NCBI GenBank assembly: GCA_002453165.1
Contig: DKGH01000026.1
Span: 1-6,352, forward strand
Direction of reading: 5' to 3'
DNA: 6,352 nucleotides
Source of the DNA: Verrucomicrobia bacterium UBA6775
Lineage (GTDB): Bacteria > Verrucomicrobiota > Verrucomicrobiia > Limisphaerales > UBA1096
Of the stretch, positions 1 through 5,975 are shown piece after piece. The position numbers and the translations under genes were made by a program. The notes beneath the pieces were generated by a model. That model ran no database searches. It was not told the DNA's origin and saw only the letters and a list, made by a program, of their open reading frames with translations. Every line of letters starts with the position of its first letter. Positions within the stretch are counted from its first letter, which is position 1.

Positions 1-876
1 GGGCACCTGACCCACGGCAACAAGGCTAATTTCTCAGGGCGATTTTATGAGGTCATCCATTACGGCGTGAATGAGGAGACTGAGCAGATTGATTACGACA
101 ATCTTGCGAAGGTTGCCGGCGAACAAAAGCCGGCCATGATCACAGTGGGCGCTAGTGCCTACCCGCGCGTGATCGACTTCGAGCGCATGGGCCAGATTGC
201 CCGCGATGTCGGGGCGCTGTTGCTCGCGGACATCGCCCATATCGCCGGACTGGTCGCCTCCGGGCAGCACCCCAGCCCGATTGGCCACGCACATTTCGTC
301 ACCACCACCACCCACAAGACGTTGCGCGGTCCGCGCGGCGGATTGATTCTCTGCGGCGAGGAACACCAAAAGCAGATTGATTCCCAGACCTTCCCCGGCA
401 TCCAGGGTGGACCGCTGATGCACGTCATCGCGGCCAAGGCGGTCTGCTTTTGGGAAGCGTTGCAGCCGGAGTTCAAGCAATATCAGGCACAAGTCGTAAC
501 CAACGCAGCCGCTCTGGCCAGCGGCCTGACAAACAACGGATTTCGCCTCATCAGCGGCGGCACCGAAAATCACCTAATGTTGGTGGACGTCGGTTCACAC
601 GACATGACCGGTAAGGAATGCCAGACCGCACTCGACGAGGCCGGCATTACCGTAAATAAAAACACCATCCCCTTTGAGACGCGTTCCCCATTTCAGGCCA
701 GCGGGATACGCATCGGCAGTCCAGCCGTGACCACCCGCGGCATGGGCGAGGCGGAGATGGCCGACATTGCCGACATGATCAGCGAGGTACTGCTTGACAT
801 AAAAAATGTTGACAAGCAGGAGCAGGTCAGGCAGCGTGTGCGGCAACTGACTGCGAGATTCCCCTTGCCCTATTAA
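1..876 (+). CDS. glyA: Serine hydroxymethyltransferase, 3' part (5' end outside the window)
   Basis: This cytosolic PLP enzyme interconverts serine plus tetrahydrofolate with glycine plus 5,10-methylene-tetrahydrofolate, and is a main source of one-carbon units. The frame is open from base 1 and ends at TAA 874-876, giving 291 visible residues. It begins in the family motif GHLTHG, so roughly the first 120-125 residues are missing, judged against the E. coli enzyme as I remember it. Visible landmarks are DIAHIAGL (visible residues 77-84; Asp77 and His80 contact PLP), the Schiff-base lysine in TTTTHKT (Lys106), the downstream GPRGG segment, GGPLMHVIAAKAV, NTIPFE, and SGIRIGSPA with the substrate-carboxylate arginine at Arg237. 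The 29-residue spacing from Asp77 to Lys106 matches E. coli Asp200 to Lys229. No key residue is missing and the C terminus has the usual length. rho follows on the same strand after 140 bases. Confidence 0.97.
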   Translation, partial: GHLTHGNKANFSGRFYEVIHYGVNEETEQIDYDNLAKVAGEQKPAMITVGASAYPRVIDFERMGQIARDVGALLLADIAHIAGLVASGQHPSPIGHAHFVTTTTHKTLRGPRGGLILCGEEHQKQIDSQTFPGIQGGPLMHVIAAKAVCFWEALQPEFKQYQAQVVTNAAALASGLTNNGFRLISGGTENHLMLVDVGSHDMTGKECQTALDEAGITVNKNTIPFETRSPFQASGIRIGSPAVTTRGMGEAEMADIADMISEVLLDIKNVDKQEQVRQRVRQLTARFPLPY

Positions 877-963
877 GTTAGCCTCGAGCTGCCTACCCGA
901 CGGTTCGACTAATCTCACCCGTAAAGGAGCGGTTTTTTTCCGATTTAAAATTCCCTTTTTAGC

Positions 964-995
964 GGAGACGCAGGGCGTATCTCCCCCAATTTTTT
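964..995 (+). terminator. Possible intrinsic terminator between glyA and rho
   Basis: GGAGA (964-968) pairs with TCTCC (980-984), and CGC (969-971) pairs with GCG (975-977) around a 3-base loop, leaving a two-base bulge (TA, 978-979). A run of six T (990-995) follows after CCCAA. The hairpin is short, and the gap of five bases before the T run is longer than usual. It could end glyA transcripts, or act as a leader hairpin for rho if the two genes are read together. This rests on base pairing only. Confidence 0.35.
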
Positions 996-1016
996 GACAC
1001 CAATGGTGTTGAGCTG

Positions 1017-2459
1017 ATGAAAAACACGAGTCGTAAGAAAAAAGGATCACGAAAGAAAAAATCCACCGGATTGGCTGCCACAGAGGCGGCGGCCGTTCGG
1101 AATAAATATCTGCGCGCCTACGGAGACAAGAACCCGCCCACACCACCCATTGAGGACGTGGAGGACATGGAACTGGCTGACGAACCCAGCGGCGACGGCG
1201 AAACGGTCAACATGAGCCAACTGCAGGCACTCGACATGCCTGAACTCAACAAGATGGCCAAGGAACTGGAGATTCCCAACTATGGCTCCCTCCAGAAACA
1301 CGAACTCATCTTTCAGATTCTCCAGCGCAACGCCGAGAAAACCGGCGTACTTTACACCGAGGGTGTGCTGGAAATTTTGCCCGAAGGATTTGGTTTCCTT
1401 CGCTCACAGAGTTTCAACTACCTGCCCTGCCCAGAGGACGTCTACGTCTCCCCATCACAGATTCGGCGCTTCGATCTGCAGACCGGTGACATCATCTCCG
1501 GCGAGATTCGTCGCCCCAAGGACAAGGAGCGATTTTTCGCGCTGGTCAAAGTCTCCTCCGTTGGCCACGAAGAACCGGAGAAGGCCAAGGACAAAATTCA
1601 CTTCGACAATCTCACGCCGCTCTTCCCCGAGGAACGATTCTTTCTGGAAAATGATCCCACGGAATATTCAACACGCGTGATGGATCTCGTCTGCCCCATC
1701 GGCAAGGGCACCCGCGGACTCATCGTGGCTCCGCCGCGTACCGGTAAGACGGTGCTCATGCAGAACCTCGCCAATGCGATCATCAAGAACAACCCGGATG
1801 TGTACCTCTTCATTCTGCTCATCGACGAGCGACCGGAGGAGGTCACCGACATGATCCGCAACTGCGACGCCGCCGAGGTGATCAGCTCCACCTTCGACGA
1901 ACCGCCCGAGCGCCACGTGCAGGTGGCCGAGATGGTCATCGAGAAGGCCAAGCGCATGGTTGAGCACAAGAAGGATGTGATGATCCTACTCGACTCCATT
2001 ACCCGTTTGGCCCGCGCCTACAACACTGTCCAGCCTCACTCCGGCAAAATTCTCTCCGGCGGTGTGGACGCCAATGCCCTGCACAAGCCCAAGCGCTTCT
2101 TCGGTGCCGCCCGGAACGTCGAGGAAGGCGGCTCACTCACCATTTGTGCCACGGCGCTGGTCGATACCGGTTCTCGTATGGACGAAGTCATTTTTGAGGA
2201 GTTCAAGGGCACCGGCAACATGGAGGTGCACCTTGATCGTTCGCTTGTCGATCGCCGCATTTTCCCCTCCATCAATGTGGAGCTGTCTGGTACGCGAAAA
2301 GAGGAACTACTCTACCACGAGCAGGAACTCCCCCGTATCGTGAACCTCCGCCGTGCCCTTACCGGCGTTCCGCCAGTCGAGGCGATGGATCTGCTGCTCA
2401 ACAAGCTCAAGCAGACCGACAACAATATCGAGTTTCTGCTCAAGATGGCCGTCAAATAA
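1017..2459 (+). CDS. rho: Transcription termination factor Rho
   Basis: Rho is the hexameric RNA-dependent ATPase/translocase that ends transcription of untranslated RNA. The protein has 480 residues against 419 in E. coli, with the difference at the N terminus: residues 1-65 start very basic (two SRKKK blocks) and then become acidic and Pro-rich. The Rho N-domain runs from about 66 to 110. The RNA-binding cold-shock-like domain follows, with GFGFLR at 124-129 (Phe125, Phe127) and YVSPSQIRRF at 143-152. The ATPase core has Walker A APPRTGKT (238-245, Lys244), the catalytic Glu271 in DERPEE, Walker B VMILLDS (321-327, Asp326), the Q-loop SGGVDANAL, the R-loop KGTG (397-400), and the arginine finger Arg427 in SGTRKEE. 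The position of E. coli Lys181 is Arg241 here. ATG 1017 is the first usual start codon after the in-frame stop at 960. The Shine-Dalgarno sequence is weak (GGTG at 1005-1008 at best). Confidence 0.98.
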   Translation: MKNTSRKKKGSRKKKSTGLAATEAAAVRNKYLRAYGDKNPPTPPIEDVEDMELADEPSGDGETVNMSQLQALDMPELNKMAKELEIPNYGSLQKHELIFQILQRNAEKTGVLYTEGVLEILPEGFGFLRSQSFNYLPCPEDVYVSPSQIRRFDLQTGDIISGEIRRPKDKERFFALVKVSSVGHEEPEKAKDKIHFDNLTPLFPEERFFLENDPTEYSTRVMDLVCPIGKGTRGLIVAPPRTGKTVLMQNLANAIIKNNPDVYLFILLIDERPEEVTDMIRNCDAAEVISSTFDEPPERHVQVAEMVIEKAKRMVEHKKDVMILLDSITRLARAYNTVQPHSGKILSGGVDANALHKPKRFFGAARNVEEGGSLTICATALVDTGSRMDEVIFEEFKGTGNMEVHLDRSLVDRRIFPSINVELSGTRKEELLYHEQELPRIVNLRRALTGVPPVEAMDLLLNKLKQTDNNIEFLLKMAVK

Positions 2460-2461
2460 CG

Positions 2462-2475
2462 CGCTTGGCCAAGCG
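2462..2475. repeat. Perfect 14-bp palindrome, copy 1 (after rho stop)
   Basis: CGCTTGGCCAAGCG is its own reverse complement. It begins two bases after the rho TAA. It is the only non-coding full copy of the motif in this window. Four further copies (exact or with one mismatch) lie at 3190-3205, 3275-3288, 3401-3414 and 5889-5906. It is followed 20 bases later by the long inverted repeat at 2496-2561. Confidence 0.85.
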
Positions 2476-2495
2476 TAACATTTGGGACGCATCTC

Positions 2496-2561
2496 GGACT
2501 CGCAGGCTCGTCCCTCCACCTTAAATCAGGGTCGAATTTGGAGGGACGAGCCCGCGAGTCC
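2496..2561. repeat. Long near-perfect inverted repeat in the convergent rho/mutL spacer
   Basis: The arms at 2496-2518 and 2539-2561 are 23 bases each and complementary except for A2504 against C2553, with a 20-base loop (2519-2538). G-U pairing could lengthen the outer end by up to four pairs in the plus-strand RNA. It lies between the converging 3' ends of rho and mutL, so it may end or protect both transcripts. Neither strand has a T run directly after the stem, so it is not a textbook intrinsic terminator. Its length and perfection are more like a REP/MITE-type repeat. The pairing is certain; the role is inferred. Confidence 0.8.
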
Positions 2562-2581
2562 GGGGCAACTAACCACCCCCA

Positions 2582-4519
2582 CTACTGGATCCGCCCGAAT
2601 TTTTTCTCCAACTCCGGGTAGCTCATCTCGATGAGCGTGGGGCGACCGTGCGGACAGGTGTAAGGCATCTCGCACCGGCGCAGGTCATCGACCAACCCCT
2701 GCAACTCCTCCTCTCGAAGTGAGTCATTGGCTTTCACGGCGTGGCGGCAGACCGTCTTGGCAATCACATCCTCGCCGAGCCGCAGGGCGTTTACCCCCTC
2801 GCCGGTCGCCTGAAGTTTATCGACCAACTCGAGCACGAACTTTCTGGAATCGGCCGACTTCACGAACGGCGGCAGCGCATCGAGCATGAACGTGCGCTCG
2901 CCAAACTCACTCAGGCCCACACCCAACCGGTTCAGTGTTTCCAAAGTTCCCTTCAAAAACTTTGCATCCTTCGGCGGCAATTCCACTGTCTCCGGCAACA
3001 GCAGTTTTTGTGAAGCCGCCCTGCCCTCCGTTTCCATTCGTCGCAGCATCTGCTCATATAACACCCGCTCGTGTGCGGCGTGCTGGTCCATCAGCACCAT
3101 GCCCTTGTCCGACTCAAGCACCACGTACAGTCGCCCCACCACGCCGAGCAATCGAAGAGGTACTCTCAACAAGGGAACAGGTTGAGCTTCCGCTTGGCCA
3201 AGCGGTGGTGATGATGACTGTACAGGCTGGGTGTCCAGAGCCGGCCGACTGTCCAGCATCTGTTCCCCGTCACGCCCTTGGCCAAGCGCGGCGATTGATT
3301 CCGTGTTCCCCAGTTCCTGCTGGGCGGGCGGTGGTTCAGGAACGGCTACATCCGGTGCAGTCAGGGCATCCACCGTATCCCATTGGGCAGTGCCCTCCTT
3401 CGCTTGACCAAGCGTCTTCGCCTCCGTTTTAGGTTGATGAAATTCAAGCAAGGTCTCCTGCACCGCCCGAGTCAGGATACGGCGGACATCACGCTCGTGA
3501 TGGAACTTTACCTCGCGCTTGGCCGGGTGGATGTTCACGTCCACCTCGGCGGGATCGATCTCGAGAAAAAGGCAGCACACCGGGAACTGTCCCTTCATCA
3601 ACGCGGTGTGATAGCCCTCCATCAACGCCCTGTTCAGGCTTTTGTTCTCCACCGGTCGTCGGTTGACAAACAAGTGCTGATTGGCCCGGGTGGAGCGGGA
3701 TACGCCCGGTGCACCGATCAGGCCCCAGATTTTCACTTTCGTAGTTTCATCCCACTCCATTCCATCTTCCGGGTTGTCTGGCAGCGCCCGTGCCACGCGA
3801 TACTCGGCACTGCTATGGACGTTGAGCAGGCTCATCCCCTCCCCGTGGAGGGCTCCCATTCGTTCGCGCAAAGCGGCAATCTGCGACTCGATAGAATCAT
3901 CCACCTGACACGACGCCAACTCCCAGACACGGCGCTGGTCCTGCGTAAACACGAAGCCGACCGACGGGTGGGCCAACGCCACAAGCGTCAGGAAATGTTG
4001 GATATGGCTCCGCTCAGTCTCCGGCGTGCGCAAAAATTTTCGGCGCGCCGGCAGGTTGTAAAACAACGAGCGAATCTCGACGGTGGTTCCCACCGCGTGC
4101 CCGGCAGATTCGACCTGCCGGATTTTCCCGCCGTGAATCTCAATCCGGGTGCCTTCGCCGGATTCGTTTTCCAGGGACAGTGTGGTCAGCGTCATCCGGC
4201 CAACACTCGCGATACTCGGGATCGCCTCCCCGCGAAATCCCATCGTGGCGATGGATGCGAGGTCATCAGCGGATTGGATCTTGCTGGTCGCGTGGCGCTC
4301 AAGGCAAAGCAGCGCATCGTCCCGGTTCATGCCGACGCCGTTGTCGGTCACACGAATCAGGCTCCGTCCGCCCGCCTGAATCTCCACCGAGATTCGTGTC
4401 GCCCCGGCGTCCAGCGCGTTTTCAACCAGTTCCTTGACCACACTGGCCGGGCGCTCGACCACCTCACCGGCAGCGATCTGATTGGAAACAGTTTCTGAAA
4501 GGAGACGGACGTTACCCAT
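2582..4519 (-). CDS. mutL: DNA mismatch repair protein MutL, endonuclease type
   Basis: MutL links mismatch recognition by MutS to strand incision. The protein has 645 residues from ATG 4519. An in-frame TTG at 4546 would add nine residues, but MGNVRLLSETVSNQIAAGEV is the usual MutL beginning, so ATG is chosen although no good Shine-Dalgarno is seen. The N-terminal GHKL ATPase has KELVEN (Glu30, Asn34), DNGVGM (59-64), GFRGEA (94-99), GTT at 144 and LFYNLPARRKFL (152-163), then the conserved VNRRPVENKSL and HPAKREVKF with Lys334. A Pro/Gln-rich linker spans about 362-452. The C-terminal domain carries DQHAAHERVLYE (478-489), which fits the metal-binding nuclease motif DQHA(X)2E(X)4E, plus CRHA (from 591) and CPHGRP (622-627). 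This MutL should therefore nick DNA itself, as in bacteria without MutH. The linker contains three copies of the palindrome, read as LGQA, LGQG and LGQA. The gene lies 66 bases after the TPR gene and converges on rho. Confidence 0.97.
   Translation of the reverse strand: MGNVRLLSETVSNQIAAGEVVERPASVVKELVENALDAGATRISVEIQAGGRSLIRVTDNGVGMNRDDALLCLERHATSKIQSADDLASIATMGFRGEAIPSIASVGRMTLTTLSLENESGEGTRIEIHGGKIRQVESAGHAVGTTVEIRSLFYNLPARRKFLRTPETERSHIQHFLTLVALAHPSVGFVFTQDQRRVWELASCQVDDSIESQIAALRERMGALHGEGMSLLNVHSSAEYRVARALPDNPEDGMEWDETTKVKIWGLIGAPGVSRSTRANQHLFVNRRPVENKSLNRALMEGYHTALMKGQFPVCCLFLEIDPAEVDVNIHPAKREVKFHHERDVRRILTRAVQETLLEFHQPKTEAKTLGQAKEGTAQWDTVDALTAPDVAVPEPPPAQQELGNTESIAALGQGRDGEQMLDSRPALDTQPVQSSSPPLGQAEAQPVPLLRVPLRLLGVVGRLYVVLESDKGMVLMDQHAAHERVLYEQMLRRMETEGRAASQKLLLPETVELPPKDAKFLKGTLETLNRLGVGLSEFGERTFMLDALPPFVKSADSRKFVLELVDKLQATGEGVNALRLGEDVIAKTVCRHAVKANDSLREEELQGLVDDLRRCEMPYTCPHGRPTLIEMSYPELEKKFGRIQ
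3190..3205. repeat. Palindrome copy inside the mutL linker (16 bp, perfect)
   Basis: CCGCTTGGCCAAGCGG is a perfect 16-bp palindrome whose core is the 14-bp motif. Read in the mutL frame it encodes Pro-Leu-Gly-Gln-Ala, with Leu440-Ala443 of the 645-residue protein. It is in the low-complexity linker, about ten residues before the C-terminal domain. Confidence 0.85.
3275..3288. repeat. Palindrome copy inside the mutL linker (one mismatch)
   Basis: The plus-strand sequence CCCTTGGCCAAGCG differs from the motif only at 3276. In the mutL frame it gives Leu-Gly-Gln-Gly at residues 412-415, the same phase as the other coding copies; the changed base turns the usual Ala codon GCG into GGG (Gly). Confidence 0.75.
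3401..3414. repeat. Palindrome copy inside the mutL linker (one mismatch)
   Basis: The plus-strand sequence CGCTTGACCAAGCG differs from the motif only at 3407. In the mutL frame it gives Thr-Leu-Gly-Gln-Ala, with Leu370-Ala373, directly after the end of the ATPase/transducer region. The mismatch is silent in the Gly codon (GGT for GGC), so the LGQA tetrapeptide is kept. Confidence 0.75.
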
Positions 4520-4544
4520 GCTGAAGGACCACTCTACGGCGGGC

Positions 4545-4586
4545 AACCGGTCCGCCCAAGCGTTTTTGATTCCGGGCGCACCGGTT
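4545..4586. repeat. Hairpin in the TPR-mutL spacer
   Basis: The arms at 4545-4557 and 4574-4586 (13 bases each) pair except for C4552 against C4579, with a 16-base loop. Each arm contains the small palindrome ACCGGT (4546-4551 and 4580-4585). On the minus-strand transcript the stem opens at the last base of the TPR stop codon and ends 25 bases before the mutL ATG. No T run follows, so it may be an mRNA-stability or processing hairpin, or a partial polarity element between the two genes. The loop includes a half-site of the palindrome family, with CCAAGCG at 4556-4562. Confidence 0.7.
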
Positions 4587-5962
4587 TAGTTGCCGGTCAG
4601 GCGGGCCAGTTTTTCAACCTGATTGAGATAGCGTTGCACGCTGTCCCGCGGACGCTTTGACTGGGCGGATTTCAGTAGCGGCACCGCCTTGGCATAGGCA
4701 CTACGACTGACGAGAAACTGGGCGTGAGCCACCTTGGCGCGCACCTCGAAATCGTCGATCTGCTCGGCGCGTTGAAAAAACAACTCCGCCTCCTCAGTCT
4801 TGTCGTTGCGACCGTAGTAATCGGCCAACAGGAGCAGAGATTCGCCATCCAGCGGATCCTTCTCGACGATCTGCTCCAGTGCCTTGATCGCCCGATCCTC
4901 CTCGCCTGTTGCCAACAACAAACGAGCTTCAAGTTGCAAGACCTTCAACCGGTCGTCCTCTCCAAACTCGTTTTCCCGGACATCACGAATATTCCCCAGC
5001 AGTGCCGAGGCGTGGTCGTATTCGCCGACGGAGATGAGAATATCCACTGCTCGAATGGGCGGCGCAGTCTCCTTCGCCTTGTCCAGTGTCACGGCTTTCT
5101 GATAAGCGTCATAGGCGAGTTTGTACGTGCCTTGATTGACGTAGATATCACCCAACAGGTTGAGCACCTTCGAATCGGCCTTCCCCATTCGGCGGACGAT
5201 CTCGTAGTTGGTTGCCGCCTTGTCGGACTCCGCCAATCCAAGGTAGCCATTGGCCTGATGCAACCAGTAGTCGGCATTGTCAGGATCCTTCTGGATCATT
5301 TCACCAAACAGTGTCACCGATTCACCGAACTTGTGCTGCTGCAATTGGCACTGCGCCAGGCCTAGTTTCCAGTCGTTTTTCTCCGGCGAAAAAAGAAGCG
5401 CCTTACGATATGCCGCCTCCGCGGACAGATATTTCTCGGCGATGAGGTGGCAGTAGCCGATCAGGCCGTAGATGTTTCCATCCTCGCCACCCAACTCAAG
5501 TGTGCGGGCAAGTTCCTTCTGGGCCTCGGCATATTTTTCAACCTGAATCAATACCACCCCGAGATTCATGTGAGCCCGCTGGAAGTCCGGAAATTTCTTG
5601 ATCGCGGCACGGTACTGGATGACCGCCTGCGGATAGTTGTTACCCTGCACATAGAGGTTCCCTAGCGTAAACTCCAGCGCGGCACTGCTCTCCGGGGTAA
5701 TCGATTCTTTCAACTTGACGATCGCCTGATTGGGATCGGATTGGATCAACGGAATCAGCTCTTTGAACAGGTCATTTTCATCGGCACTAATCTTGGGTTC
5801 CACCTCGGATTTCACCCCGTAGGTCGCCATGAACCGGTCGATAAAACCCTTGTTGTTCCAAAATTGAAGCGTCTTGGCGAAACTCGGTTGCGCTTGGCCA
5901 AGCGCAGGCAGCAGCAGACCAAGCGCGGCCATGAAGCCAAGCGCGGTAGAACGCGCGTTCAT
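4586..5962 (-). CDS. Exported tetratricopeptide-repeat protein
   Basis: No specific function is recognised. The protein has 458 residues from ATG 5962. Residues 1-24 look like a Sec signal peptide: basic start MNARS, hydrophobic core rich in Ala/Leu/Gly, and a likely signal-peptidase I site after Gly-Gln-Ala24. The mature part is almost entirely TPR repeats, about ten 34-residue helix pairs between roughly residues 59 and 439, with typical signatures such as LGNLYVQGNNYPQAV, LLGDIYVNQGTYKLAYDAY and ADYYGRNDKTEEAELFF. It is therefore probably a periplasmic or envelope scaffold that binds other proteins. It lies directly after a tonB-like gene. Association with tonB suggests a role with the Ton energy-transduction complex, but this is inferred from context. 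An upstream ATG at 5977 overlaps the tonB stop as ATGA and would add MRKPT. I prefer 5962 because GAGGA stands eight bases before it and the signal peptide is cleaner. mutL follows. Confidence 0.88.
   Translation of the reverse strand: MNARSTALGFMAALGLLLPALGQAQPSFAKTLQFWNNKGFIDRFMATYGVKSEVEPKISADENDLFKELIPLIQSDPNQAIVKLKESITPESSAALEFTLGNLYVQGNNYPQAVIQYRAAIKKFPDFQRAHMNLGVVLIQVEKYAEAQKELARTLELGGEDGNIYGLIGYCHLIAEKYLSAEAAYRKALLFSPEKNDWKLGLAQCQLQQHKFGESVTLFGEMIQKDPDNADYWLHQANGYLGLAESDKAATNYEIVRRMGKADSKVLNLLGDIYVNQGTYKLAYDAYQKAVTLDKAKETAPPIRAVDILISVGEYDHASALLGNIRDVRENEFGEDDRLKVLQLEARLLLATGEEDRAIKALEQIVEKDPLDGESLLLLADYYGRNDKTEEAELFFQRAEQIDDFEVRAKVAHAQFLVSRSAYAKAVPLLKSAQSKRPRDSVQRYLNQVEKLARLTGN
5889..5906. 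repeat. Palindrome copy in the TPR signal-peptide coding region (18 bp, perfect)
   Basis: TGCGCTTGGCCAAGCGCA is the longest perfect copy of the palindrome in the window. Read in the TPR frame it encodes Ala-Leu-Gly-Gln-Ala, which forms the c-region and the predicted cleavage site of the signal peptide. Two half-sites (CCAAGCG at 5919-5925 and 5937-5943) lie close by and encode two further Ala-Leu-Gly triplets in the hydrophobic core. Confidence 0.85.
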
Positions 5963-5970
5963 CGTGGGTT

Positions 5971-5975
5971 TCCTC
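5971..5975 (-). promoter_or_regulatory. Ribosome binding site for the TPR gene
   Basis: GAGGA on the minus strand (5975 to 5971) stands eight bases before ATG 5962. It decides between two candidate starts: no comparable site precedes ATG 5977. It lies across the tonB stop codon (TGA, 5976-5974), so ribosomes ending tonB would be close enough to restart on the TPR gene. Confidence 0.6.

Noticed and set aside
794..814. Two TTGACA boxes 15 bases apart near the end of glyA, possible -35 elements for a rho promoter.
   Set aside because: They lie inside conserved-length glyA coding sequence, about 200 bases before rho, and no convincing TATAAT-like box stands 16-18 bases after either.
933..939. 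A run of seven T in the glyA-rho spacer, possible terminator tail.
   Set aside because: I could not find a stem of useful length directly before it. The hairpin at 964-984 with the later T run is the better candidate.
994..999. A perfect TTGACA just before rho.
   Set aside because: With a normal 17-base spacer, the -10 box would fall on the rho start codon, so it could not make a leader containing the ATG.
1944..2106. CCAAGCGC half-sites in rho, near 1948 and 2089.
   Set aside because: They fall in conserved Rho motifs (KAKRM and KPKRFFG) in another reading phase, and the other half of the palindrome is absent.
2462..2561. A CRISPR array or attachment site in the rho/mutL spacer.
   Set aside because: There are no regularly spaced repeats with unique spacers and no cas or integrase gene. 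The structure is one palindrome plus one inverted repeat.
3515..3524. CGCGCTTGGCC in mutL as another copy of the palindrome.
   Set aside because: Only the left half matches, and it encodes the conserved HPAKRE motif of MutL, so protein conservation explains it.
3383..4498. A long plus-strand open frame of 371 codons opposite mutL.
   Set aside because: It is the antisense shadow of a fully conserved mutL, and its translation is arginine- and histidine-rich with no recognisable domain.
4517..4546. A longer MutL starting at TTG 4546.
   Set aside because: The nine extra residues have no counterpart in the family as I know it, and ATG 4519 gives the standard MutL N terminus.
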